DNA from: Polytrichum commune
Taxonomy: Eukaryota; Streptophyta; Polytrichopsida; Polytrichales; Polytrichaceae
DNA length: 64,000 nucleotides
Assembly (NCBI GenBank): GCA_950295325.1
Contig: OX485806.1
Coordinates: forward strand, 30,504,001 to 30,568,000
Direction: 5' to 3'
Shown one piece after another: positions 13,021 through 24,537 of the stretch (its first letter is position 1; each line of letters begins with the position of its first letter). Under the pieces are notes generated by a model that made no database searches, was not told the DNA's origin, and saw only the letters and a list, made by a program, of their open reading frames with translations. The translations under genes were made by a program, and so were the position numbers.

Positions 13021-13493
13021 ACCTCACCTCAGACCTCTCCACGGGGCGACCACTGCCCTCCCCTCGAATCCCTCCCCCTCTCCAAATTGAGGCTGCAACC
13101 TTGAACTCTGTGTTCACTCCTCGTATTTGGAGGAATACCCTATTTCTGAGGTTTGTTGTAATGCGGGGAACGATGGTATGTTACTGTTGCGTCAGTCTTG
13201 TTCCCTTCCTCTTCCGAGTCATTGTGACCACCCTTTGCATTGTGAGTGCTTCCACAGGCCCACACTTGCTGCCTTGTTTACCTCACGATTACTACCCCTA
13301 ATTTCTAGTGCATATATATTAACAATGTCTAGTGCCAAACTTGCAATGATGCGACAAAGCATCGAAAATATCATTACTCGAATGCATAGGATAGTTTCCT
13401 CTCATGCCATAATGTTTCCTTTCAAGCCAACTATACACGGGACTCATAAAATTTAAATAAATTCAAACTAAATGTAATGTAAGCAGAGCATAC
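13021..13493. other. Unique remainder of probable intron 1
   Basis: This is the non-satellite stretch between the right edge of the array and the donor at 13,493. ORFs on both strands are short and show no domain. I see no gene here. Confidence 0.4.
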
Positions 13494-13772
13494 CTTAATT
13501 TCTTCATTGTCCAAGGAGGTGTCTTCCTCTCCTAATGAGAATAACCTAATGGGAGCAACCTCCGCCTTTTCAAATGACTCAACATTTCGTTTTGAACGAC
13601 TGTGAGTAGCCTTTGTTGAATTATCCCCTTTTCTTCCCATGGTTGACCTCAATTTGTACGGGGTCACTACCTTATCTATAGTAGCGAACCTCTCCTTTCT
13701 CTCAATGCGCCTCTGTTTCTCATTAGTCTTCCTCTCTTCTCGATCTGCTCTCGCTCTCGACCGAGTGTTCAT
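13494..13772 (-). CDS. Probable exon 1 of the ParB-like/methyltransferase-like gene: basic N-terminus
   Basis: ATG at 13,772 opens 93 codons rich in Arg, Lys and Glu (MNTRSRARADREERK, then KQRRIERKER), ending LDNEEIK at a good donor (AAG|GTATGC). The exon ends in phase 0, and the exon at 5261 begins in phase 0 with IVEMDADRES. One transcript spanning the 8.2-kb satellite intron is therefore possible. The basic N-terminus would suit a nuclear or DNA-binding protein. A separate short gene whose next exon I do not recognise remains the alternative. No TATA box is assigned. Confidence 0.5.
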
Positions 13773-14288
13773 CTCTAACCATGCTCAAGCATCTATGCGC
13801 CATCATTATGTTCCTATTGTCTTGGATTTAGATAATTAACCTGCAGTTTCCTTATTTATTCCTTGGTTTATGCACACTCCATTCAAACACTAAAAAAGGC
13901 GATGTTATTGTCTACTCTACCTAATCGGTGTCAGCTATATTGTTGTGATTAAGGGATGACTACTATTGTAGTACATCCTATTCATACATGACACTGGTTG
14001 TCTAGAATTTACATAAATAACTATTGATTATTAATTGATCTAGCGGGTTATCATATATTCGGACATTGCTGTCCACCCTAGGTGTATATAATACCCGATT
14101 ACTTGTACTTGGCTGATATAATTTGGAGTATCGTGACCTACTTGCCGCTCTCTTTCAGACTCCTTGGTTTAGGGTGTTACACATTTAGAACTATCATTCA
14201 TGCTTTCCTTCATAGATCATCTGTCGTTTGGATCTTGTCCATCATCGTTGTCTTTGGCAATGCATTCCTAATATATAGGTATCCCACT

Positions 14289-17200
14289 ATGTCGAGAAAC
14301 CTCTTTCATATTTCCGTCATCGCGCAAGTCCTCATTCCCCTCATCATGGCTCATGTGCCTGCTAACGGAGAAGTGCCCATGGCAATCCTCTATGCTGATG
14401 GACAGAGCGTCCCACTTACCTTTCGGATGGAGGACAGCGGTCTAGCTTACGTGACGTCCTAGCGTTTGAGTAGTCGGTTCGGTTTCAGAGAGGACACTAT
14501 TAATGTTGAGGAGGATATATTTGATGTTCTCACGTTAGAACTTACACACACCCTTGGTCGCATTTCGCATCGAGATGAGAACAATAACATGTTTTGGACT
14601 CTTCATCCAGGTAGTTACCGAGTCTATGGCCTCACTGAATCTCAGATGGCTGCTTCTACTGAGATCCTCACTCCTCGCTCTTCCTCTACCTGCACCATTC
14701 AAACTCCTATGCCACGTGATGTGAAGGTCAAGCTCGAGCCCGGTCTCGAGACGCCTATTGTAGAGAACTCTAGAGTAGAATCTGTAATTACGCTTTCTTC
14801 CGATGACGAGGTCAGTCCCACCAAGCCCCCGCCTCAGGTTATAGTTGGTGGGGACCCTCCTAAAGTATATCCTTTGTCGCAAGATACTGTTAGCATAGTA
14901 CCATTACTTAAAAAACTTGCAGGAATGCCTGGGAGAAAAAATATTCTTAAAAAAATAGACTACTCGGTGATTAGACACGAGAGGGTAGACTACCTTCCTG
15001 CTGTGTTTGATGGTGCGGTTATATTTGAGTTGCCACCCACTGGTCACACGGCCGCACGGTCACAGGCCAAATCAATGCAGGGAATGGACAAGCGATACGA
15101 CGGCCATGTGTGGACGAAGACCATCACCACCAACATCACAAACGAATTTGGTTTGTCCTTCCGTTCTTCCGCATGCGTTGGACACCTGCGTTGCAACAAC
15201 AAGGAGTGCGAATATTTGATCCGCCGACCTCGCATTTTCCAAGTCAACGAAACAGAGTTTGAAGGTTGTACCCTCCAAGCCTTTGTAGTGGATCGAGCGC
15301 CCCCCCCCTGACTCTACGCTTGTTTGCAAGGTATGTAAAGAGCCCCCAACATGTATTGCTACATGTGGGGCGAAAATTTATTATGTTGCTGGCAAAAACA
15401 TTCACACAAGAGTGTGCATCCACATTGGAACTCACGATCACCCTGTCAAGGTGGGCGACTACAGAGACACTAAGGCTGAGATCAGTGGCCTAATTGAAGA
15501 ACAGATTGAGAAGACTCCCCAGGCTACCAAGAGTGCAGTGGTGCTGGAGGCTAGCAAAGTTCTAATTGGCAATTATCTTCAACCTGATGATGTGCCACCA
15601 AAGAAGCTTAGTCTAGAGGAACTTGTTCCTGTACTTGACCGATGCAAGGACATGGCTTCCCCGAACATCCGCAACAAGGTCATGAGTTTCCGTTTCCTCA
15701 GAAGGTATGGTGTCATGGACTCTATCACCAAACTTCGCGGAATCAGTTTATGGGCCTTTGTTTAGGAGAACAAATTCCCTGGTCAAGGGGCTGATCTTGA
15801 TAAGGTTTTTGTCTTCAAGATGTCGGAAGTTGGGCCTAGTAGTGGGGTAGACTTGGTCAAACGTATGCAGCCCGGCGAAGATCTGGAGAATGCTTGGATG
15901 ATGTTCGACCATGTGAAACGGGTTAGACAATGGACCACAATGGCATGCCACGTGTATGACTCCACGTATTGTCGTGTCATGACCATTGCAAGCTGTGACA
16001 TGCAATCGGAGGACTGTGATGCCCAGATCGTTTTCTGGAAGAATCTCAATGCTGTGATGGAGAGGAATGGTGTTGTCCATACCAACTTCAAGGGTTTCAT
16101 GGCTGACAGCGCCCAGGCCAATTGGAATGCAGTTCGGGTCATATATGGCAATGGGAAGAAGGAGGACCGCATGGATGACCGGGAGAGAACCTGTCAATTT
16201 CACTGGACCCAGTCTATGGTTAAGTATACCGAGAAGTACATTCCCGACGAATTCAAGGAGCAGCACAAGAAGATGTGCCACCAGTATAGGACGGCGAGGA
16301 CCATGGACGAAGCAGACAGTATGTACCACGGGCTACGTGCATGGTGGGTATCCGCCGGGGCAGTGACAGAGAAGGCCCTAAACAAACTAGAGCTCTGGCT
16401 TGCATTCTGGCACTACCGTTATCGCCAATGGGGAGGCTTCATGACCGGGGTATGTTTTCCCAATACATTTCATTTCATTTTCATTCTTTTCACTGTACTC
16501 TTATCTCAAACAACTCTTCTGTAATCTCTAATTGCTTCCAGAAATGTTATCGCAAAAATTTACAGAAGAAGAACTAGCAGAAATGCCTTCATGTAATCTC
16601 GCTGAATCAATACACAACAAGTGGCTTCAAGCCTCTGGGAACAATGGCGGCGACCTCTACGTTGCTACAGTTGACGACTTCGTTCGAGGCTTCCTACAAG
16701 TTGTCAATTACTACCAGTTCCTCAAAGGTGACGTGGGCGGAACAGGCCCTACAAAGAAAAAGCTGAAACTAAGGATGGCAGAGCGTAGGGCGAAGCAAAC
16801 AGGTAATCCTTTAGTGCTTGAAGACCCCATGTTGGACATGCCTGGAGCAGATGAATTTTGTACCCGTGTTCCTGGCATGGCTGGAGAAGAGGTATTCGGG
16901 TCCTCGAAGCGGAAGGCAGATCTGCCTCTTGGAGCTGAAGAGGAGTCTCATCGGCCTGACAAGGTTAACTTCTCACATCCAAGAGGTTCAGGACGTGCTG
17001 TGAGGGCTCGTCCTGTGCAGATGTCCATCATTCTTGAAGATACTGAAGATGATACGATCGTCCAAGATTGTCGCGCACCTCTCCATGAGGAGTGCCCGAA
17101 ACACCATGGGCACAAGGGGGACCCCGGAGTGACACCCGGGACTTGTGGCGCCGTTGGTGAGAGGGCCCAAGTGATCCTAGTGTGGGTGAGGGCCCCGGGC

Positions 17201-19021
17201 GTTGGGAACGCCTCCCACCCACAAAGACTAGGAGACATGAGGGTGAGGCTATGAGCTATGCGTAGTTCATGGCGTGGTGATTCTAGAATGCTCAAGAACA
17301 CCTCAATCCGAGGTGTGAGCTAGGAGTTATGGCCATTTGAGTGGGGCGCTGTCCCGGGACAGCGCCCTGCTACAGCAGTGCCTGGGAGTGATTCCCGGGA
17401 CTGCCAAGGTTCAAACAGGCATAACTTCCTCACCACTTGCCCGAATGGGGCAAGTGAGGAGTCCATCCGCATCTACGTGAAGCGTAGATGAAGATGGAGT
17501 GGTTGGTTGCTGGAATCAGACATCATACAAGGAAGTTATGATGGTCTGAAGCTGCTGGGGGGGTTCTAGGCCCAGCGGCTAAGGGAAAATGTCCACTTGG
17601 CCCCAACTCTTGGTAGAGAGACAAGAGGTTGGTTGACGGTGGGGTAGGGGCCCCGCGTGAAGTCCTAGAGGCTTATATGGGTGAGGTGGTGTGGCCTCAC
17701 CCACCCGAGGCCGAACGGCACGGCCTCCATGGGCATTGGCCCATTGTGAGGCCATAGTTGCCTAGTATGGTTCGGGTTGTTGTAGTGTTGCTCCGGCAAC
17801 GCGATGATCAACATAGGATTGGACTTCCATGGATGGAAGTCCACATTGGGGAAATGGGTTACCGATTAAGGGGTGAGTCCCGAAAGCAAAGTAGGAGGGT
17901 TGGTTCCCTCCTATGAACTATTGGTCCGGGGTAAGAGGAGCTATCCATTAGCATGGCGGAATGCGAAGGGTTAGCGCTCGTAACCTTTGGTAGAAACGAA
18001 AATTGGCAAGATTATTAAGGGACCTAGCAAGGGTTGCGACAAAGATATTCATCATGAGCCTGAGCCTGAGAGCATCCCTGCGTCCCCGCCGAACGAGGGG
18101 GGGATCCGTCATGTCAGTGCTGTCGAAGAGACAAAGGTTGACGTCAAGGAGTGGCACATATCAAGACTTCCCAAGACCTCGGCGAAGTGCTGCTGGGCCC
18201 AGAGAGCTGTCACAAAGAAGAAGTGTACTGAGAGAATTGTGAGAGGCGCCAATTTCACCGCCGCGCCTACCTACACCGGAGTTTGGACTAATATACGCAG
18301 GAATTTATCTGAGAGGACAGAATTCTTCTTCTGCTCCGATGACATTGACCGGTGCGTGAAGGGTACAAGGCGCAAATGGATTGCTCAGCACTCAGCATAC
18401 CATGAAATGCCGCCGATTCCAGACGTTTGGCCGGTGAAGCTAGGCACAAACCTCAAGCCTACTGAAATTCTTGCCCTTGAAGCGGCTGGATTCCAGCTCC
18501 CGCTGAAGAAGCCGGTCTCTCCAAGACGTTTGTTCTCTTCTGCTCCGCCGCCTGCAAATTTGAGCGCGGTACCCGTTCCTGCAGAACCAGACCGCTATCC
18601 TGGCAAGAGAGACGGCAAGATTGTGAAACGCACTGCCACTCGCCCAAATCCCGCGCAACGACTCTCCATGGCCTCCTCCGACTCTCTGAAAGCTTGCATC
18701 CGTTCCATCAATATGATACCTCATCCAGGACATGGTTGTATTATCGGGTTGGATTCGGGTGTTTCTCCTACCATCACACAGTATCAGGTCACCATCAGCT
18801 CTTTCGTGGGTTGCACTTGCCCTGCATTCAAGAAGACGATGACCAAGTTCCGAGGGAAGACCCAATTCTCTTATTGCAAGCATGTGTATTTCATATTTTT
18901 GAAGGTTTGCAACCGTCATCCCGAGGCCGACCTTTTCATTCACGCGCCTACCTTTAGCTTCAACGAGGTCAAGCTAGTCCTAGAAAGCGGACTCTTGACT
19001 CACCCTTTGGCTAAAAACTAG
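14289..19021 (+). pseudogene. Decayed MULE-like DNA transposon with SWIM zinc finger
   Basis: Translated pieces in order. 14,346-15,310: MAHVPANGEVPM onward, with an acidic linker and a Cys-containing GHLRCNNKECEYLIR zinc-binding-like region. 15,310-15,763: Cys/His completion with HIGTHDHPVKVGD. 15,764-16,449: the DDE-type core (YDSTYCRVMTIASCDMQ; GFMADSAQANWNAVR; CQFHWTQSM). An intron follows at ~16,450-16,540. 16,541-17,068 and 18,047-19,021 hold the C-terminal part, ending in a SWIM finger (CTCPAF...FSYCKHVYFIF) at about 18,811-18,890. MULE transposases commonly pair such a core with SWIM. Breaks: an in-frame TAG at 14,461, a frame change at a C-run near 15,300, an in-frame TAG near 15,763, and a solo LTR at 17,069-18,041. 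It is clearly non-autonomous. I could not find terminal inverted repeats or a target duplication. Confidence 0.75.
17069..18041 (-). mobile_element. Solo LTR copy 1 (973 bp) inside the MULE-like transposon
   Basis: Begins TGTCGCGCACC, ends GGGTTGCGACA, and is flanked by the 5-bp duplication AAGAT (17,064-17,068 and 18,042-18,046). TG...CA ends and a 5-bp duplication fit a solo LTR of an LTR retrotransposon. No internal region is present. It is in opposite orientation to copies 2 and 3. Strand is set relative to those copies; true LTR polarity is unknown. It looks whole as a solo LTR, and is younger than the transposon it interrupts. Confidence 0.85.
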
Positions 19022-19258
19022 GAGGCAACCTACAAACATCCTAGATTCTTTTCAATGGACGGTGTCCACTCAAAATTCGAGTCATCGAATTTGGACACAC
19101 CTCTTTCAACCATGTTCCTTTCATAGTTCACTACATTTTGTGTACTCTTATCTCTTCCGAATCCCTCATTTCCAAGAACCATCACCGCCAAAACCAATTG
19201 CAATAATTGATTGATATAATAAAGGTATGATTACAATGCTTCCTATGTCTATCAACTC

Positions 19259-20233
19259 TGTCGCAACCCTTGCTAGCCCCCCTTTGACCATCTTGCCAAT
19301 TTTCAATTCTAGCAAAGGTTACGAGTCGCTAACCATTCGCATTCCGCCATGCTAATGGATAGCTCCTCTTACCCCGGACCAATAGTTCATAGGAGGGAAC
19401 CAACCCTCCTACTTTGCTTTCGGGACTCACCCCTTAATCGGTAACCCATTTCCCCAATGTGGACTTCCATCCATGGAAGTCCAATCCTATGTTGATCATC
19501 GCGTTGCCGGAGCAACACTACAACAACCCGAACCATACTAGGCAACTATGGCCTCACAATAGGCCAAAGCCCATGGAGGCCTTGCCGTTCGGCCTCGGGT
19601 GGGTGAGGCCACACCACCTCACCCATATAAGCCTCTAGGACTCTACGCGGGGCCCCTACCCCACCGTCAACCAACCTCTTGTCTCTCTACCAAGAGTTGG
19701 GGCCAAGTGGACATTTTCCTTTAGCTGCTGGACCTAGAACCCCCCAGCAGCTTCAGACCATCATAACTTCCTTGTATGATGTCTGATCATAACAACCAAC
19801 CACTCCATCTTCATCTACGCTTCACGTAGATACCGATGGACTCCTCACTTGCCCCATTCGAGCAAGTCTTGAGGACGTTATGCCTGTTTGAACCTTGGCA
19901 GTCCCGGGAATCACTCCCAGGCACTGCTGTACCAGGGCGCTGTCCCGGGACAGCGCCCCACTCAAATGGCCATAACTCCTAGCTCACACCTCCGATTGAG
20001 GTGTTCTTGAGCATTCTAGAATCACCACGCCATGAGCTACGCATAACTCATGGCCTTACCCTTGTGCCTCCTAGTCTTCGTGGATGGGAGGCGTTCCCAA
20101 CGCCCGGGGCCCTCACCCACACTAGGATCACTTGGGCCCTCTCACCAACGGCGCCACAAGTCCCGGGTGTCACTCCGGGGTCCCCCTTGTGCCCATGGTG
20201 TTTCGGGCACTCCTCATGGAGAGGTGCGCAACA
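19259..20233 (+). mobile_element. Solo LTR copy 2 (975 bp)
   Basis: Same family as copy 1, inverted. Begins TGTCGCAACCC and ends GGTGCGCAACA, flanked by AACTC at 19,254-19,258 and 20,234-20,238. It lies between the 3' end of the MULE-like element and the stop codon of the small minus-strand ORF. A TATA-like CCCATATAAGCC occurs inside. It is nearly identical by eye to copy 3, so the two are of similar, fairly recent age. Confidence 0.85.
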
Positions 20234-20237
20234 AACT

Positions 20238-20708
20238 CTATTTCCGTTTCACATACTTCTTGGATGAATCCGAGGGAGGTGGACCCGGTCTAAGCAAATC
20301 CATATAAGAAACTGTCTTATCTCTCTTTCGATCCTTCAACGGCAGTTGATGCGGCGGCAAGGCTCTCATCCGTTCGCGAAATGAAAGAGACTTCGAAGAT
20401 TCCCCTACAACCTTCACCTCCTCCTCCTCCGTTTCGTTCGATTTGTCTTCATCCAAATCAGCGTCCTTCTCCGGGACATCTTCCTGCCTCTTTTCTTTTT
20501 GCTCACGTTGTTTTTGCTCCTCCCGCGTCCTCCACCTCCATGCTTGTGTAGACTGCGAAAATGGAGTCAGGTCGTAGTCATCACTACTTCGATTTCCAGC
20601 AGCAAACAAAAATTCCGGCGATAAATTAGCCGGAATATGAGGATCTGCTAGACTCCTAATTTCCTTCTCCCATCCTAATCCAACAAACATATCTCTCTCA
20701 TCACCCAT
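20238..20708 (-). CDS. Hypothetical acidic/charged protein, 156 aa
   Basis: ATG at 20,708 (MGDERDMFVGLGWEKE) to a TAG at 20,238-20,240. Residues ~60-110 are a highly charged run (REEQKQREQKEKRQ, then DADLDEDKSNETEEEE) likely to be helical or disordered, followed by a basic tail ending KKYVKRK. I do not recognise a family. Solo LTR copy 2 begins immediately after the stop. The piece could be the last exon of a larger gene, but I see no clear acceptor just upstream. The nearly uninterrupted charged composition makes chance less likely. Confidence 0.4.
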   Translation of the reverse strand: MGDERDMFVGLGWEKEIRSLADPHIPANLSPEFLFAAGNRSSDDYDLTPFSQSTQAWRWRTREEQKQREQKEKRQEDVPEKDADLDEDKSNETEEEEVKVVGESSKSLSFRERMRALPPHQLPLKDRKRDKTVSYMDLLRPGPPPSDSSKKYVKRK

Positions 20709-20749
20709 TGTATGCAAGTGTATATACAATGATGTTGGGTATGAGTCCA

Positions 20750-21580
20750 ATATATTATCTATTCGGCCACATACGATAACTGCTAAAGTCCAAGCTATAG
20801 AGTAGACTCACATATAAGACAAAGAACAAAGTGATGAATGAAAACGAAGGAAGTTCATTATTTTGATTCATTTGTATTTTGATTGACTCATTCTTCAATT
20901 ATACCAATCTCCGAAAATCCATTTTCATTGATTTTTTCTTGTGATCATCCTTGGTTTTAATAATTCAACCACCTCACGGTTTCCAAACTTAATGAGACCA
21001 TTCCAAATTCAGGGCCATATTTTAAATTTTATGACCTATACATCCCACGGAAATAGGTCCAATTTTTTTACTATTATTGGCAGATTCTAGAATATTCCAA
21101 ATATATTCTTGTCTGTTTTTGAAAATCCTAATTTTAGTCTAACAAGTTTACTATTTTTGTCTCATCTACGCTCTCCGCTCTCCAAATCTACGCTCTCTGC
21201 TCTCCGCTCTCTGCTCTACGCTCGCATACAAGTCTCGTCCCCACCACCAGGTCACTTCGACGAGACCTTGCGGTGGCGTCGACCAGGATGTCTCTTCGAT
21301 CAACGGGCTATAGCCACCTCGGTTGCAGGTTGAGTCAGTGCATTGCCAAGTTAGCAAATTGTCTTAGACCCACTGAGCTGCAGTCGTCAAAGAGAGTGCA
21401 ATCGTCTCTACCTTCGTGAGGGATTGGCAAGTAGACAGATTGAGGAGTGTGAGTCAGGCGAGTTGGCGAGTGAGCGATTGTAGCTAAAGAGTCAGCACAT
21501 AAGCAAATAGTCTTGAGAATGTGAGTGTAGAAAATTGACGAGCAAGTGATCACAGCTGAGACTGAGCAAATAGCCTGAGA
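20750..21580. other. Non-coding stretch with a CTCTCCGCTCTCTGCTCTACG simple repeat
   Basis: AT-rich to ~21,150, then a short pyrimidine repeat of CTCTCCGCT/CTCTGCTCTACGCT type at 21,165-21,225. This may be the promoter/leader side of the two-ORF element that follows. No gene is seen. Confidence 0.4.
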
Positions 21581-21645
21581 GTGAGGGAGGAATTGAGAAT
21601 CAAGCTAGTCGCCGAAAGGTTGGGAGTGGGCAATAGGCGTGAGCA

Positions 21646-23235
21646 ATGGCAAAATCGTCCAAGAAAGGCAGAAAGAGAGAGAGTGTGCCCATTGAGCCTA
21701 TCGAATTTGAGCAATTGTCAGAGCCCTTCAAAGAGCACATTAGAGAGAGGAGGTCTCATCTCATGGCAGCAGGGCTATGGGATTTTGTCACTGATTTGGA
21801 GATTCCTTGGCCATGGCCCGCTGACCTTTCCGAGTTCTTTCTCTCAGCTTGTGCAAGTGAGTTTCGACACCCTGTAGTGCGGAAGCAGCTGATTCGCTTC
21901 GACACACAGGCGATTGCCCAGGTGACAACTTTACCGGGAGTAGACAGCGTGTCAATAGCCGAAGCGTGTCGGGCTATCAACACTCCGGAGTGGGAAGTGG
22001 CGTTTGAAAACGGGCAATCAACATTTGACGTGAAGAGGCAAGGATGGGATCTTCAGAAGGCCTTACCTCCTTGGCGCGACTGGTTGCTGTTGATCCATCA
22101 GCGAATCGAGTTGGGGAGAGATGGCGGAATTATGGAGCACTACGTCGTGTGTGCAGCATTGGCGGCGTGGATCAGAGGTACTAAGTTTAACTGGGCCGAA
22201 GAGGTGAAGTCAAGAATTAAAGAAGAGATAGAAAACCACAGACTTTTACGGCCTTTACCTTTGAAGTCAGCTGGTTATATAGGATTGTTGTGTCAAATTT
22301 CGTTTGGTCCTGACATTACCTCGGCAAGTCGTCGAAAAGTTACACCTTTTTTGTCTAAACCCGAAGGGTTTGTTAGGGAGGAGACTATTCCTCAAGCCAC
22401 TAGTCCTCTTTCCAGCCCAGAACCCCTTGTCATCTTGGAAGAAACTGTTGAGTTACATGGCAATAGCCCGGTGAAGAGGGAGCCTGAGCCCTATTGCCTT
22501 TTGTGGAAAGAGACACCTTCTCCCCCTAAGTCAACCATGCATATTAGAGTCTTGGAGGAGAAAATGGAGAAGGTCCTGGAGGATTTAGAGGCTCAGAAAG
22601 ACTTAGTCAAGAGTCAGCAGTCGGAAATAGATTTAGTCAAAGGGGAGTTGTCTAGGGTAGAAGTCGAAAATTCTAAGCTGACAGAGATAGCCCAGACCAT
22701 GTCAGACCGTCGTCAGCAATCAGATAAAGAGAGGGGAGAATGGCAAATGAAATGTGATGAGGCCGTATCCTTTGCTGGTCAATTACTGAGGGAAAGAGAA
22801 ATATGGGAGAAGAGTAAAAATGATCTGGCAAATGAGAAGGCAGAGTGGTTGAGTCTGAAGGAGAGACAAGAGCAGGCTATCGCCGCCAAGTCGGCAAAGA
22901 TTAAAAGTCTAGAGGGTCAGGTAAAAGCATTGTTGATGGATGAGAGCAATGTCGCTCAATTACAACACCAAGTACATAGTCTGAAGTCATTGGGAGATGC
23001 CCAGGGTGCTGTAATAGACTCTTTGAGGAAGAAAGTGGAGAGGCTGAAGTCTGGTATTTGGGCTATAGAGAGTATTTGCCCGCCTTTCAACAGTCTGTTC
23101 AAGAATTATGAGCTGCAGAAAGACATTTTCTTTATTGCTTATAGCCTGAGACAGTCCCAAGTCCTAGACCCAATTGAGTTCGAGAGCCTATGGGAGGAAG
23201 TCACCAGTAATGGACATGAGAACCTCTTAGTATAA
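21646..23235 (+). CDS. ORF 1 of a two-ORF unit: 529 aa, mobile-element-like N-terminus plus coiled coil
   Basis: ATG at 21,646 follows a purine-rich leader and starts MAKSSKKGRKRES. Residues ~20-220 form a globular region (WDFVTDLEIPWPWPADLSEFFLSAC; RFDTQAIAQVTTLPG; MEHYVVCAALAAW) resembling the helical domains of plant transposon-associated proteins that precede or accompany retroelement genes. I cannot name the family. Residues ~300-460 are a long heptad-type coiled coil (KMEKVLEDLEAQKDLVKSQQ onward). A conserved-looking C-terminal block (GIWAIESICPPFNSLF) follows. Uninterrupted over 1.6 kb, so probably recent or constrained. No nucleic-acid enzyme motif is visible. Confidence 0.6.
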   Translation: MAKSSKKGRKRESVPIEPIEFEQLSEPFKEHIRERRSHLMAAGLWDFVTDLEIPWPWPADLSEFFLSACASEFRHPVVRKQLIRFDTQAIAQVTTLPGVDSVSIAEACRAINTPEWEVAFENGQSTFDVKRQGWDLQKALPPWRDWLLLIHQRIELGRDGGIMEHYVVCAALAAWIRGTKFNWAEEVKSRIKEEIENHRLLRPLPLKSAGYIGLLCQISFGPDITSASRRKVTPFLSKPEGFVREETIPQATSPLSSPEPLVILEETVELHGNSPVKREPEPYCLLWKETPSPPKSTMHIRVLEEKMEKVLEDLEAQKDLVKSQQSEIDLVKGELSRVEVENSKLTEIAQTMSDRRQQSDKERGEWQMKCDEAVSFAGQLLREREIWEKSKNDLANEKAEWLSLKERQEQAIAAKSAKIKSLEGQVKALLMDESNVAQLQHQVHSLKSLGDAQGAVIDSLRKKVERLKSGIWAIESICPPFNSLFKNYELQKDIFFIAYSLRQSQVLDPIEFESLWEEVTSNGHENLLV

Positions 23236-24537
23236 ATTTTAGTGAGAGGAGAGATTAGGTTGCACAACCTGTTTAAAGGATTTCAGCTCATAGCCGACTT
23301 AGGGGCCCATGTCTTTCTTTACTATAGTGAATTGGAGTTAGCCTTGAGTGCAAAAAGGCGATTAGTCACAAATGCCGAGGCAACTCAGCCTAATCGCCAC
23401 ATCAACATCCACCATTGGACGAAGGCTGTCAACACAGCTTTGGCTATTTGCCCGCCTTTACTGTTGCAGCCGTGGCATACAGAGCTTGCGCGGCTGAAGT
23501 CAAGTTTGGGTAATGACACTTACCTGCAGTCGATTATGGACGCGGCAACGGAGAGACTGGCTATCGCCAAGCACCTAGACGTGGGTGTAGGACAATACCA
23601 GTTGAAGTACGACCAACTGACTGAGAGGTTGGCAAGGAGTTTACAGACGATTGCCCATTCGGAAGGACGAGTGCAGGTACAGCTGCAAAATCAGGTCACC
23701 TTCTTTCTACCCCCGTCAAATTTAGTGCAGAGGACACTACAATCCACGAAGAGGAGGCCACCTGCGTCACTGTTGGCGAATCAATTTTTGGGCAACTATG
23801 CAACATTGTTCGATTACGACATCGAAGAGCCGATTCCCAGCTGGAAGGCGTTTGACTGGATTTTTGAGGACGTAGGCTTGTTGAGGCAGATTAGCACTCG
23901 ACCAGAGGAGGCCCATGATGTCGTCTACAGGAGGATATGCCACGGACGGAGCCCGACGCTCCCTGTGACTGTCACCAACGACCCCCGATTTTGCGATTGT
24001 CCGAGGCGATGGAAATGGCCGCCCCAAGCCTTAATCGACAGTTTGGAATACAACTGGCCGATTATCCCTGGCAGTTTCGTGACGTATCAAGACTGTTACG
24101 AGTCCTACATGCAATTTTCTTTTGAGCACAGGGAGCATCAAGACCCGGTGTGCTTCCGAGCGGCGATTTTCACGGCCATCTTAGGATTTTGGTGCAAGAA
24201 GTACGAGTTCGTGTACAATGTGAACCTGTTAAGCAAGGCTAACCGCGAGGCAATGTTCTTGACAAAGATTAATTACAATTCAGCGTGGTGGTACTGGTGC
24301 TTAGAGGCGATGTGCGCGACCTATTTTATCATTGGCCCTCACCACAGCCTGGTGAATGAGTTCGGAGCCACCCGATATGGCGTCATCAGCCGAGCATTGA
24401 AGACGCAGCGAGTTGCGCATAACACGGTGGTACCACAGGAAGAGGTAATGGCACCAGGTTATGTTGAAGATTATGGCCCATCTTCCCAACGCCCATTCAA
24501 GCAGATGGACAAAGGCAATAAGCGGATGAAGAGGTGA
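23236..24537 (+). CDS. ORF 2 of the two-ORF unit: ~431 aa, Trp/Tyr-rich, unknown
   Basis: Open directly after ORF 1 and in the same reading frame, with no ATG near its beginning, so it is probably expressed with ORF 1 if at all. Features: an amphipathic helical first part (residues ~1-170), then a compact aromatic region (CDCPRRWKWPPQALIDSLEYNWPIIPGSF; FWCKKYEFVYNVNLLSKANRE; NSAWWYWCLEAMC), and a basic tail (MDKGNKRMKR). No protease, reverse transcriptase or integrase motif is seen, so I do not call a retroelement polyprotein. It could be an element-encoded structural or DNA-binding protein. Confidence 0.5.
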   Translation: MLVRGEIRLHNLFKGFQLIADLGAHVFLYYSELELALSAKRRLVTNAEATQPNRHINIHHWTKAVNTALAICPPLLLQPWHTELARLKSSLGNDTYLQSIMDAATERLAIAKHLDVGVGQYQLKYDQLTERLARSLQTIAHSEGRVQVQLQNQVTFFLPPSNLVQRTLQSTKRRPPASLLANQFLGNYATLFDYDIEEPIPSWKAFDWIFEDVGLLRQISTRPEEAHDVVYRRICHGRSPTLPVTVTNDPRFCDCPRRWKWPPQALIDSLEYNWPIIPGSFVTYQDCYESYMQFSFEHREHQDPVCFRAAIFTAILGFWCKKYEFVYNVNLLSKANREAMFLTKINYNSAWWYWCLEAMCATYFIIGPHHSLVNEFGATRYGVISRALKTQRVAHNTVVPQEEVMAPGYVEDYGPSSQRPFKQMDKGNKRMKR

